Of a stretch of 46,793 nucleotides of DNA, positions 33,163 through 41,309 are shown piece by piece. Within the stretch, counting starts at the first letter, position 1, and every line of letters begins with the position of its first letter. The notes beneath the pieces are model-generated. The model saw nothing but the letters and a program-made list of their open reading frames with translations, was not told the origin of the DNA and searched no databases. This DNA is from Cumulibacter manganitolerans (lineage in GTDB: Bacteria; Actinomycetota; Actinomycetes; Mycobacteriales; Antricoccaceae): positions 1 to 46,793 of the forward strand of contig NZ_WBKP01000027.1 in NCBI RefSeq assembly GCF_009602465.1. The letters are read 5' to 3'. The translations under genes were made by a program, and so were the position numbers.

Positions 33163-36100
33163 ATGACCAACACCGAACTGACCATCCCCGGCCCGCGGCA
33201 GTGGCCGGTCGTCGGCGCCCTGCCGGAGCTGCTGAGCGACGAGCGCCAGGTCAAGGTGATGGACACCCTGGCCACGCGGTACGGGCCGATCTTCCGGGTC
33301 GGCTTCGGCGGCACCGAGATGGTCGTCGTCAGCGGCCATGAGTACGTCCGGCAGATCTGCGGCGACCCCCGGTGGCGCAAGGTCGTGCACAGCGTGCTGC
33401 GCCCGATCCGGGCGTTCGGCGGCGACGGCCTGTTCACGGCGTACAACTCCGAGCCCAACTGGGCCAAGGCGCACCGGCTGCTGATGCCCGCGTTCGGGCC
33501 GATGGCCATCCGCGACTACTTCCCCCAGATGCTCGACATCGCCGACCAGATGCTCACCCGCTGGGAGCGCTTCGGCGAGGACCACGTCATCGACGTCACC
33601 GACGACATGACCCGGCTGACCCTCGACACGATCGCGCTGTGCGCCTTCGACTACCGGTTCAACTCCTTCTACGCCGACGACCTGCACCCCTTCGTCGGGG
33701 CGATGGTGCGCTCTCTCGTGGAGGCCGGCGACCGCTCCCGGCGGCTCCCCCAGGTTCAGCCGCTGCTGCGCCGCAAGAACAAGCAGTGGGACGCCGACGT
33801 CGCCTACCTGAAGACGGTCACCCGCGAGATCGTCGCCGCCCGCCGTAAGGTCCCGGCGGCGGACGCCCCGCACGACCTGCTGCAGCGGATGCTCACCGCG
33901 GTCGACCCGCTCACCGGCGAGAAGCTCTCCGCGGAGAACGTCGAGTACCAGCTCACGACGTTCCTCATCGCCGGCCACGAGACGACGTCGGGCCTGCTGT
34001 CGTTCGCCGTGTACCAGCTGCTGGCCAACCGTCAGGTCCTGGCGAAGGCACGGGTCGTCGTGGACGACGTGCTGGGCGACCGGCTGCCGCGCTTCGAGGA
34101 CCTCGCCGAGCTCGGCTACGTCGGCCAGATCCTGCGCGAGACGCTGCGGCTGCACCCCACCGCGCCGGCGTTCGGCCTGAAGGCGCCCGAGGACGTCGTG
34201 CTGTCGGGCCGCTACCGGGTGCGCGCCGGGCAGACCGTCATGGTGATGCTGCCCAACCTGCACCGGGACGCCTCGGTGTGGGACCGGCCGGAGACGTTCG
34301 ACCCCGAGCGGTTCGCGCCCGGGCGGCTCGAGTCCATCCCGGACTACGCCTGGATGCCGTTCGGCCACGGCGAGCGCGCGTGCATCGGACGGCCGTTCGC
34401 GCTGCAGGAGGCGACCCTCGTCCTCGCCATGCTGCTGCAGCGCTTCGACTTCGACTTCGCCGGTCCCTACGAGTACGACTTCAAGGAGACGCTGACGATC
34501 AAGCCGGCGGACCTGCAGATCGTCGCGCGGCCGCGCCGCGTCATCGACCGGTCCGGCACCGCCACGGCCGCCTCGGCCCCGTCGCCGACCGCCGCCGGGG
34601 ACGCCGCCGGCCCGCCGCTGCTGGTGCTGTACGGGTCCAACTCCGGGAGCGCGGAGGGGTTCGCGCGGACGGTGGCCGGGGACGGCGCGGACCGCGGCTG
34701 GCGGGTGACGGTCGGCGCCCTCGACGACTACGTGAACCACCTGCCTGTCGACGGCGCGGTGCTGATCGTGACCGCCTCGTACAACGGTCTCCCGCCGGAC
34801 AACGCGGGCCGCTTCATGTCGTGGCTCGACGGGCTCGAGCCCGGCGCCCTGGACGGCGTGCGGTACGCCGTGATGGGCGTCGGCAACCGCGACTGGCCGG
34901 CCACCTACCAGCGGATCCCGACCCTCGTGGACGAGCAGATGGCGGCCGCGGGCGCCACCCGGCTGCGATCCCGCGGCGAGGCCGACGGCCAGGGCGACTT
35001 CTTCGGCGACTGGGAACGCTGGTACCGCGGCCTGTGGCCGGAGCTCGAGACCGCGCTTCAGGTGACGGCCGCCGCGGTCGCGGACGGCCCGGCGTACGCC
35101 GTCGCGCGCGTCGACGAGCCGGCGCCGCACCCGCTCGCGGCCAAGCTGCGGATGCGGCCCGCGACCGTGCTGCACAACCGCGAGCTGGTCAACATGCGCT
35201 CCGAGCACGGCCGCTCGAAGCGGCACCTGGAGCTCGCGCTGCCGGAGGGGATGACGTACCGCACCGGCGACTACCTCTCGGTGCTGCCGGCCAACCACCC
35301 TGCGCTGGTCGCTCGCGCGGCACGCGCGGTCGGGATCGACCCGCAGAGCACGGTCACGCTGACCTCGCGGCGGGCGGCGGCCAACGCGTCGTTCCCTCTG
35401 GAGACTCCCGTGCCGGTGGCGACGCTGCTCGGCCAGTACGTCGACCTCACCCTCCCGGCGACCCGCGGGGCCCTGAAGAAGCTCGCCGCGGCGTGCCCGT
35501 GCCCTCCCGAGCGCCGGCAGATCGAGGCGCTGATCGAGGACGACGACCGCTACACCGCCGAGGTGCTGGGCAAGCACGTCGGCGTCGTCGATCTTCTCGA
35601 GCTGTTCCCGTCGTGCACGATCGATCTGCCCGCGCTGCTGGACATGCTGCGTCCGATGCGCGCCCGTCAGTACTCGATCTCGTCCAGCGACCTCGAGCAG
35701 CCGACGGTCGCCGCGCTGACGGTCGCCGTCCTCGAGGCGGACGCCCGCAGCGGGCTCGGGACGTACCACGGCACCGGATCGACCTACCTGCAGGCGATCC
35801 AGCCCGGCACGCAGATCGCGGTCGCGGTCACCAGTCCCAACGAGCACTTCCGCATGCCGGAGGACAACGCGCAGCCGGTCGTGCTGATCGGGGCGGGCAG
35901 CGGGATGGCGCCGTTCCGCGGCTTCATCCGCGAACGCGCCGCGCGAGCGCGCGCCGGTGAGCCGGCGGGACCGCTCGCGCTGTTCTTCGGCTGCGACGGG
36001 CCGGACATCGACGACCTGTACGCCGAGGAGTACGCCGCGGTGGCCGCGGAGGCGAACCTGCGCACCTACAAGGCGTATACCTTCGCGCCGGACGGTGAGA

Positions 36101-36330
36101 TCATGTTCGTCCAGCACCGGCTGTGGGCCGAACGGCAGGCGGTGGCGACGCTGCTCGATTCGGATGCGAAGGTCATGGTGTGCGGGGACGGGGAACGCAT
36201 GGCGCCGGCGGTGCATGACGCGCTCGTGCGCATCCACGCCGAGGCGACCGGCGGCAGCGTCGCGGAGTCCACCGCCTGGCTCGAGGCGCAACGCGCGACG
36301 GGACGGTACGCGACCGATGTCTTCTCCTGA
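33163..36330 (+). CDS. Self-sufficient cytochrome P450-reductase fusion (CYP102/BM3-like)
   Basis: The 1055-residue protein follows the P450 BM3 plan. The haem domain (about 1-460) has AGHETTSG in the I helix and the haem ligand Cys407 in FGHGERACIG. An FMN domain (YGSNSGSAEGFA, ASYNGLPPDNAG) and an FAD/NAD(P) domain (RQYSISSS, GAGSGMAPFRGF, CGDGERMAPAV) follow. By alignment from memory with BM3, Arg47 and Tyr51, which anchor fatty-acid carboxylates, are Thr51 and Val55 here. Ser965, Arg966, Lys972 and Tyr974 (NADPH 2'-phosphate) are Thr973, Phe974, Ile980 and Phe982, and Trp1046 is Phe1054. I infer NADH use and an altered substrate. The TetR gene overlaps its end by 14 bases. Confidence 0.95.
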   Translation: MTNTELTIPGPRQWPVVGALPELLSDERQVKVMDTLATRYGPIFRVGFGGTEMVVVSGHEYVRQICGDPRWRKVVHSVLRPIRAFGGDGLFTAYNSEPNWAKAHRLLMPAFGPMAIRDYFPQMLDIADQMLTRWERFGEDHVIDVTDDMTRLTLDTIALCAFDYRFNSFYADDLHPFVGAMVRSLVEAGDRSRRLPQVQPLLRRKNKQWDADVAYLKTVTREIVAARRKVPAADAPHDLLQRMLTAVDPLTGEKLSAENVEYQLTTFLIAGHETTSGLLSFAVYQLLANRQVLAKARVVVDDVLGDRLPRFEDLAELGYVGQILRETLRLHPTAPAFGLKAPEDVVLSGRYRVRAGQTVMVMLPNLHRDASVWDRPETFDPERFAPGRLESIPDYAWMPFGHGERACIGRPFALQEATLVLAMLLQRFDFDFAGPYEYDFKETLTIKPADLQIVARPRRVIDRSGTATAASAPSPTAAGDAAGPPLLVLYGSNSGSAEGFARTVAGDGADRGWRVTVGALDDYVNHLPVDGAVLIVTASYNGLPPDNAGRFMSWLDGLEPGALDGVRYAVMGVGNRDWPATYQRIPTLVDEQMAAAGATRLRSRGEADGQGDFFGDWERWYRGLWPELETALQVTAAAVADGPAYAVARVDEPAPHPLAAKLRMRPATVLHNRELVNMRSEHGRSKRHLELALPEGMTYRTGDYLSVLPANHPALVARAARAVGIDPQSTVTLTSRRAAANASFPLETPVPVATLLGQYVDLTLPATRGALKKLAAACPCPPERRQIEALIEDDDRYTAEVLGKHVGVVDLLELFPSCTIDLPALLDMLRPMRARQYSISSSDLEQPTVAALTVAVLEADARSGLGTYHGTGSTYLQAIQPGTQIAVAVTSPNEHFRMPEDNAQPVVLIGAGSGMAPFRGFIRERAARARAGEPAGPLALFFGCDGPDIDDLYAEEYAAVAAEANLRTYKAYTFAPDGEIMFVQHRLWAERQAVATLLDSDAKVMVCGDGERMAPAVHDALVRIHAEATGGSVAESTAWLEAQRATGRYATDVFS

Positions 36331-36946
36331 CGCGCAGTCGGTCGCGCGCAGCGACCGGCGCCGGGCCCGCACCCGTCAGAAGCTGATCGACGCGGCCCGC
36401 GGGTTCCTGCGCTCACCCGACTACGGCGAGCGGTCGATCGCCGAGATCACCGAGGCGGCGGACGTCGGGCTGGGCTCCTTCTACAACCACTTCTCGGGCA
36501 AGGAGGAGCTGTTCGCGGCCGCGGTGCACGAGGTCCTCGACGAGCACGGCGTCCTGCTGGATGCGACGGCGCCCAGCGCCGACCCCGACCCGGCCGAGCG
36601 CGTGGCGGTCGCGATCCGCTCGACGGCGCGGCTGGTCATCACGAACGTCGAGATGGCGCACATCCTGGCCGCGCAGGGCATGGCGATCCTGGACTCCGAC
36701 ACCGGCCTGATGCCGCGGGCGCGGCGCGTGCTCGGCGCGGGTATCGCGTCGGGCCGGTTCACCAGCGCGGATCCCGAGCTGCTGCTGACCGCGATCGTCG
36801 GCGCGCTGATGGCGGCGCTCCACCAGTGGGTGCGCACCCCGTCGCGCGTCGACGAGTCGTGGTGCGACGAGCTGGCCGAGCGGCTGCTCGTGCTGTGCGG
36901 CGTCCCCGCCGGCGAGGCCGCGGCCCTCGCCCACGCTCCCTTGTAG
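36317..36946 (+). CDS. TetR-family transcriptional regulator
   Basis: The protein has about 209 residues from the ATG at 36317, which overlaps the end of the P450 gene by 14 bases. The N-terminal helix-turn-helix is clear: RRARTRQKLIDAARGFL, then SIAEITEAADVGLGSFYNHF and SGKEELFAAAV. The rest is a ligand-binding helical domain. The overlap implies co-expression, so it probably autoregulates the P450 operon through the palindrome at 33134-33149, in the manner known for BM3 regulators but with a different protein family (BM3 uses Bm3R1, also TetR-like). The effector is unknown. Confidence 0.9.
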   Translation: MSSPDAQSVARSDRRRARTRQKLIDAARGFLRSPDYGERSIAEITEAADVGLGSFYNHFSGKEELFAAAVHEVLDEHGVLLDATAPSADPDPAERVAVAIRSTARLVITNVEMAHILAAQGMAILDSDTGLMPRARRVLGAGIASGRFTSADPELLLTAIVGALMAALHQWVRTPSRVDESWCDELAERLLVLCGVPAGEAAALAHAPL

Positions 36947-37023
36947 GCGCGGGTCGCCGCACCCAACCACCGGTCGTCGACCCCTCCACGGTCGCGGACC
37001 CCTCACGGTCGTCGCGTGCCTTC

Positions 37024-37158
37024 CACGGTCGTCGAGCGAGGGCGAGGAACGAGCCCGACGTCGAGACGCCGCACCATGACAACGCCCCCAACCACCAGGG
37101 CGACTCACCACGTCTCGACGTCGCTCGCCCCAGGGGGCTCGCTCGCTCGACGACCGTG
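37024..37158. repeat. Inverted repeat copy 1 (135 bp)
   Basis: The ends are a perfect 17-bp inverted repeat, CACGGTCGTCGAGCGAG at 37024 and its complement ending at 37158. Further in, a 13-bp arm, CGACGTCGAGACG, pairs with CGTCTCGACGTCG. The whole could fold as a long hairpin with a loop of about 40 bases. Confidence 0.85.
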
Positions 37159-37268
37159 ATCCGGGCCCCTCCGACGTCGAGCCGCCACACCCGCCACGGT
37201 CGCGGACCCCTCAGGGTCGTCGCCCCCCTCACGGTCGTCGAGTGCCCTCACGGTCGTCGCCCCCCTCA

Positions 37269-37402
37269 ACGGTCGTCGAGCGAGGGCGAGGAACGAGCCC
37301 GACGTCGAGACGCCGCACCACAAAAACGCCCCCAACCACCAGGGCGACTCACCACGTCTCGACGTCGCTCGCCCCAGGGGGCTCGCTCGCTAGACGACCG
37401 CG
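37269..37402. repeat. Inverted repeat copy 2 (134 bp)
   Basis: Nearly identical to the copy starting at 37024, 245 bases later. Differences include an A for C at the left edge and two substitutions in the right terminal arm (CTAGACGACCGCG), so the outer stem is slightly damaged while the inner 13-bp arms are intact. Confidence 0.85.
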
Positions 37403-37508
37403 ATCCGGGCCCTCCGACGTCGAGCCGCCACACCCGCCACGGTCGCGGACCCCTCACGGTCGTCGAGTCCCTCACCATCGTCGCCCCCTCACGCTCGTCG
37501 TCCCCCTT

Positions 37509-37643
37509 CACGGTCGTCGAGCGAGGGCGAGGAACGAGCCCGACGTCGAGACGCCGAACCACCACAATGCCCGGCACCACCAGGGCGACTCACCACGTCT
37601 CGACGTCGCTCGCCCCAGGGGGCTCGCTCGCTCGACGATCGTG
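37509..37643. repeat. Inverted repeat copy 3 (135 bp)
   Basis: Third copy, 240 bases after the second. The left arm is intact; the right end reads CTCGACGATCGTG, one change in the outer stem. The loop is more divergent (AATGCCCGGCACC). It ends 90 bases before the stop of the convergent acyl-CoA synthetase gene. Confidence 0.85.
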
Positions 37644-37733
37644 GTGAGGGCGACCTGGACCGACGACGGTGGTTGGGGGCCCGCGCGCCAACGGCGAACG
37701 CGCGTGGGCGCGTGGGCGCCTGTTCGGGTGCGG

Positions 37734-39269
37734 TTACGACTCGTAGGTGGCGCGGATCTGGTGCTTGCGCAACTTGCCGGTGGGCGTGCGCGGCAGCTCG
37801 TCGACGAAGTCGATCGAGCGCGGCAGCTTGTACTTGGCGAGCTGCCCCCGCAGGTGCTCCATCAGCTGCTCACGGGTCTCCTCGGTCGCGGGAACCCCGG
37901 GAGCGAGCTGGACGACGGCCTTGACCTCCTCGCCCATCTCGGGGTGGTTGACGCCGATCACGGCGACGTCCTGCACGAGCGGGTGCATCGTGATGGCGTC
38001 CTCGACCTCCTGCGGGTAGATGTTCACCCCGCCGGAGATGATCACGAAGCTCTGCCGCTCGGCGAGGAACAGGTAGCCGTCCTCGTCGAGGTACCCCAGA
38101 TCGCCGATCGCCGACCAGTTCGCGTGCTGCGGGTGCCGCGATGCGGCGGTCTTCTCCGGGTCGCCGTAGTACTCGAACGGCATCCCGCTCTGCTGCTCGA
38201 AGTAGACCTTCCCGACCTCGCCGGGCGGCAGCTCGTTGCCGTCCTCGTCGCACACGTGCAGCACGCCGACCGCGGCCTTGCCGACCGATCCGGGCTTGGC
38301 GAGCCACTGCTCGGTGTTGATCAGCGCCGATCCGTTGGACTCCGAGCCCGCGTAGTACTCCCAGATGACCGGACCCCACCAGTCGATCATCGCCCGCTTC
38401 ACGTCGACCGGGCACGGCGCGGCGGCGTGGATCGCGGTCTGCATCGACGACACGTCGTACTTCGCGCGCACGTCGGGATCGAGCTTGAGCATCCGCACGA
38501 ACATCGTGGGCACCCACTGGCTGTGGGTGATCTTGTGCTCGTCGATGAGCCGCAACGCCTCCTCGGCGTCGAACTTCGGCATCGCGTAGACGGTTCCGCC
38601 CTGCACCTGGATCTGCGCGGTGTAGCGCAGCGGTGCGGCGTGGTACAGCGGCGCCGGCGAGAGGTAGCGGGTGTTCTCGTCGAAGCCGTAGATCGGCGAG
38701 AGGTTCTTCAGCGAGCCGTCGCCGTCGGTCTTGACCGACTCCTCGCTGAGCGGGTGCCGCACGCCCTTCGGCCGGCCGGTGGTGCCCGAGGAGTAGAGCA
38801 TCGTGCGGCCGGCGCGGTCGTCTGCCGGCGGGTCGTTCTCGCTCGCCGCGATGACCGCGTGCAGGTCCTCGAAGCCCTCGATGGACCCCTTGTACGCCAG
38901 GGCCTTCTGCACCGCGGGCGCCTGCGCGAGCGCCTCGGTCGCGAGGTCGGCCAGGTCGGCCGACGCGACGAGGATCTTCGCCCCGCAGTCCTTCAGGATG
39001 TACGAGACCTCGGCCGGCAGCAGGTGGAAGTTGATCGCGGTCAGGTACAGCCCCGACCGCATGACGGCCCAGTAGACCACGTAGTGCTCGACCGAGTTGG
39101 TCGCCAGCAGCGCGACGGTGTCCCCGCGCCGCAGCCCCTGCTCGTGCAACCAGGTCGCGAAGCGGGCCGACTGCTCCTCCAGCTCGGCATAGGTCAGCCG
39201 GTCACCGGAGTCGGTCATGATGATCGCCGGACGCTCCGGTGCGATCGCGGCCCACTTGCCTGGGTACAT
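37734..39269 (-). CDS. AMP-forming acyl-CoA synthetase (FadD-like)
   Basis: The 511-residue adenylate-forming enzyme has the AMP-binding loop YSSGTTGRPKGV, EYYAGSESNG, the hinge region GDLGYLDEDGYLFLAER and the catalytic C-terminal lysine in RTPTGKLRK. It activates a carboxylic acid to its CoA thioester. Unlike the longest FadD proteins it is compact, so medium-chain, aromatic or steroid side-chain acids are all possible. GAGGTG lies 5 bases before the ATG. The gene follows the LLM oxidoreductase gene by 14 bases, so they form one operon. Confidence 0.92.
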   Translation of the reverse strand: MYPGKWAAIAPERPAIIMTDSGDRLTYAELEEQSARFATWLHEQGLRRGDTVALLATNSVEHYVVYWAVMRSGLYLTAINFHLLPAEVSYILKDCGAKILVASADLADLATEALAQAPAVQKALAYKGSIEGFEDLHAVIAASENDPPADDRAGRTMLYSSGTTGRPKGVRHPLSEESVKTDGDGSLKNLSPIYGFDENTRYLSPAPLYHAAPLRYTAQIQVQGGTVYAMPKFDAEEALRLIDEHKITHSQWVPTMFVRMLKLDPDVRAKYDVSSMQTAIHAAAPCPVDVKRAMIDWWGPVIWEYYAGSESNGSALINTEQWLAKPGSVGKAAVGVLHVCDEDGNELPPGEVGKVYFEQQSGMPFEYYGDPEKTAASRHPQHANWSAIGDLGYLDEDGYLFLAERQSFVIISGGVNIYPQEVEDAITMHPLVQDVAVIGVNHPEMGEEVKAVVQLAPGVPATEETREQLMEHLRGQLAKYKLPRSIDFVDELPRTPTGKLRKHQIRATYES

Positions 39270-39279
39270 CAGGACACCT

Positions 39280-39325
39280 CAAACTAGTTCGCAGAGTTAA
39301 CTATCTGCATTACATCAGACGCGAT
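39280..39325 (-). promoter_or_regulatory. AT-rich segment at the LLM/acyl-CoA synthetase junction
   Basis: This stretch, covering the last codons of the LLM gene and the gap before the synthetase gene, is far lower in GC than its surroundings. It contains AACTAGTT and GTTAAC palindromes and GCAGA...TCTGC arms. It could hold an internal promoter or operator for the synthetase gene; the evidence is composition only. Confidence 0.3.
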
Positions 39326-40225
39326 GAGCTCGAGGTGGTCCAGGTCCGAGAGGTCCAGGATCTGGAAGTACAGCCGCTGGGCACCGGCCTCCTGCAGCCG
39401 GCCGACCTTGTCGACGACCTCCTGCGGCGTCCCGGCGAAGCCGTTCTCGCGCAGCTCGTCGACGTCCCGGCCGATGGCGTCCGCGCGCCGCCGGATCTCC
39501 GCCTCGTCGCGGCCGACGCACGCCACCAGGCCGGCGGAGAGGGTCAGCGTCGAGCGGTCGCGGCCGATCGCATCGCACGCCTCGCCCACCCGGGCGAACT
39601 GCTGCGCGATCTCGTCGATCGGCACGAACACCCGGTTGAACTCCGCGGCGTACTGCGCGGCCAGCCGCGGCGTGCGCTTGGGGCCGCCGCCTCCGACGAC
39701 GATCGGGACGCCGCCGTCCTGCGCCGGCTTCGGCAGCGCCGGCGACTCGGCGAGGGTGTAGTGCGCACCGTCGTGCGAGAACGTCTCGCCGACCGGCGTG
39801 CGCCACAACCCCGTCAGGATCGCCAGCTGCTCCTCGAGGACGTCGAAGCGCTCACCGAGCGACGGGAAGGGCAGCCCGTACGCGGTGTGCTCCCGCTCGT
39901 ACCAGCCGGTCCCGAGACCCAGCTCGAGACGCCCACCTGACATCTGGTCGATCTGCGCGGCACTGATCGCGAGCACGCCGGGGTGGCGGAACGTCGCCGA
40001 GCAGACCAGCGTGCCGAGCCGGATGCGCTCGGTCTCGCGGGCCAGCCCGGCCAGCGTGACCAGGGCGTCGGTCGGGCCGGGGAGCCCGTCGCCGCCGCCC
40101 ATCACCAGATAGTGGTCGGAGCGGAAGAAGGCGTCGAAGCCGAGGCTCTCGGTGGCGCGCGCGACGGTCAGCAGGTCGTCGTACGACGCACCCTGCTGCG
40201 GCTCGGTGAAGATACGGAAGTCCAT
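39284..40225 (-). CDS. LLM-class F420-dependent oxidoreductase (TIGR03560-like)
   Basis: The protein has 313 residues from the ATG at 40225, with AAGGATGG just upstream; an in-frame ATG 6 codons earlier is less likely. It starts MDFRIFTEPQQGASYDDLL, with FFRSDHYLVMGGGDG, MSGGRLELGLGTGWYEREH and PIVVGGGGPKRTPRLAAQYA. These fit F420-type luciferase-like enzymes. It is upstream of and co-directional with the acyl-CoA synthetase gene and downstream of the cyclase gene on the same strand. It differs from the LLM enzymes at 20.2 and 29.9 kb, so the window has three such enzymes. The substrate is unknown. Confidence 0.87.
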   Translation of the reverse strand: MDFRIFTEPQQGASYDDLLTVARATESLGFDAFFRSDHYLVMGGGDGLPGPTDALVTLAGLARETERIRLGTLVCSATFRHPGVLAISAAQIDQMSGGRLELGLGTGWYEREHTAYGLPFPSLGERFDVLEEQLAILTGLWRTPVGETFSHDGAHYTLAESPALPKPAQDGGVPIVVGGGGPKRTPRLAAQYAAEFNRVFVPIDEIAQQFARVGEACDAIGRDRSTLTLSAGLVACVGRDEAEIRRRADAIGRDVDELRENGFAGTPQEVVDKVGRLQEAGAQRLYFQILDLSDLDHLELIASDVMQIVNSAN

Positions 40226-40265
40226 GGGGCCATCCTTCACCATGCGCCGCGCGGCCCACCGGCGG

Positions 40266-41222
40266 CTACTTCAGGACGACCGCGTTCGCCGTGGAGCCGA
40301 CCCCTCGCGGCGCCATCATCGGGCTGCTGACGAGCATGCCCTCGTACACGCCGGTCTCCCGGCAGTCCGCGACGAGGTCGCTGAGGTGCCACAGCTCGCC
40401 GAGTGCCATCCCGAAGCTGCCGATCAGCATCTGGTGCAGGAACCCGAACGGCGCGGTGCCCTCCCCGAACGTGGCCGGCCACGACTCGACGGAGTAGTTG
40501 TCCGACACCACGGCGGCGCAGTGGATGTCCCACAGGTAGCGGGCCATGTCCTCGCTGTTCTCGATCCCCGGGGAGACGAGGTCGTTCGGCAGGTCGTCGC
40601 GCGCCGCCTGGTCGAGGCCGGCGTACCACTGCTCGAAGCCGGTGTAGAGGACGACGATGTCACCGGTGCGGTGCTCGAGGCCGGCGTGCTCGACGGCCGC
40701 CTTGAGGTCCTCGACGGTGATCTTGGTGTTCGTGCCCGCGTCGTAGGACTTGCCCTGCTTCTCCATGGTGGCGGGGATGTCGAGGACGACCGCGCGTCCG
40801 GCGATGCCGTGCCGCGACCAGTTGATGATCATGTTCCGTTCAGCGGCGCGGATCTGGTCGATCGTCGCGCCGTTGTAGAACGTCCCGAGGTCGTACGCCA
40901 CGTGCGCGAGCGAGTCCCACTGGCTGCCGCCCTGCGGGAAGAACGCGTCGTAGAAGTCGTCGCACGCGAGGTCGTTGCGGGTGACGAGCAGGTTGTGCTT
41001 CGGGTTGCCGCGCTTGGTGTTCGGCGCCGGGTCGTAGTTCGCGTAGGCGTGCTCCAGCGGGAACGCCGCGCCGCGCTTGACCAGCGCCGTCGCCTCGGCG
41101 ACCCGCTCCTCGGTCAGCAGGTTGATCAGTCCGAGCTGGTCGTCCGCGCCGAAGATGTGCCAGCCGAGGCGTCCGCCGTTCGGGCCCTCGGGAAGTTCGT
41201 CGTACGAAGGAATTTGGGTCAT
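40266..41222 (-). CDS. Cyclase-family metal-dependent hydrolase
   Basis: The 318-residue protein resembles the cyclase/kynurenine-formamidase family. The usual metal motif HxGTHxDxxxH appears here as GGSQWDSLAHV, keeping the Asp and the last His but not the first His positions. That variant (QWD...H) is seen in a subgroup of larger cyclase-family proteins. It also has DIVVLYTGFEQWY, and its C-terminal GMALGELWHLSDLVADC is typical of that subgroup. These proteins hydrolyse amide or lactone bonds. It may be co-transcribed with the LLM gene downstream (40-base gap). Confidence 0.8.
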   Translation of the reverse strand: MTQIPSYDELPEGPNGGRLGWHIFGADDQLGLINLLTEERVAEATALVKRGAAFPLEHAYANYDPAPNTKRGNPKHNLLVTRNDLACDDFYDAFFPQGGSQWDSLAHVAYDLGTFYNGATIDQIRAAERNMIINWSRHGIAGRAVVLDIPATMEKQGKSYDAGTNTKITVEDLKAAVEHAGLEHRTGDIVVLYTGFEQWYAGLDQAARDDLPNDLVSPGIENSEDMARYLWDIHCAAVVSDNYSVESWPATFGEGTAPFGFLHQMLIGSFGMALGELWHLSDLVADCRETGVYEGMLVSSPMMAPRGVGSTANAVVLK

Positions 41223-41309
41223 GTCGGCAACCTACCGGCCGAAGCACGGCAGCGGAACCTGCCGGTGGAATACTGCAGGAACAAGCCTCGCCACCTGGTT
41301 GGGAGCGTC

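Larger units (their letters stand above)
36947..37733. other. 787-base gene-free region between convergent genes, mostly repeats
   Basis: Between the TetR gene and the acyl-CoA synthetase I find no credible gene. About half is three copies of a 135-base inverted repeat (separate entries). The spacers repeat a shorter motif around CCCCTCACGGTCGTCG many times. Open frames here run through the repeats on both strands and give Arg/Pro/Ser-rich products that I do not believe. No transposase is present. Confidence 0.8.

Noticed and set aside
33163-36330. Frameshift or split between P450 and reductase parts
   Set aside because: The frame is continuous over 1055 codons, with all motifs in BM3 order.
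32683-36372. Very long open frame on the minus strand opposite the P450 fusion, in frame with the OsmC gene
   Set aside because: It is antisense to a gene with clear P450 and reductase motifs, is rich in Arg/His/Gln/Gly in the way high-GC shadow frames are, and the OsmC gene has its own start at 32682.
36970-37643. CRISPR array
   Set aside because: Repeats are 135 bp, only three, spaced by related rather than unique sequence, and no cas genes are nearby.
37024-37643. Insertion sequence
   Set aside because: The terminal inverted repeats fit a mobile element, but there is no transposase frame and the three copies are in tandem, so I report them as repeats only.
36947-37733. Genomic island or prophage boundary
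   Set aside because: No tRNA, integrase, attachment repeat or composition shift; flanking genes have the same GC-rich coding style.
36826-39287. Open frames through the 37-kb repeats on both strands, Arg/Pro/Ser-rich, with repeated peptide blocks
   Set aside because: The peptide repeats simply copy the 135-bp DNA repeats; there is no RBS, no family similarity, and the frames run into the acyl-CoA synthetase gene in antisense.
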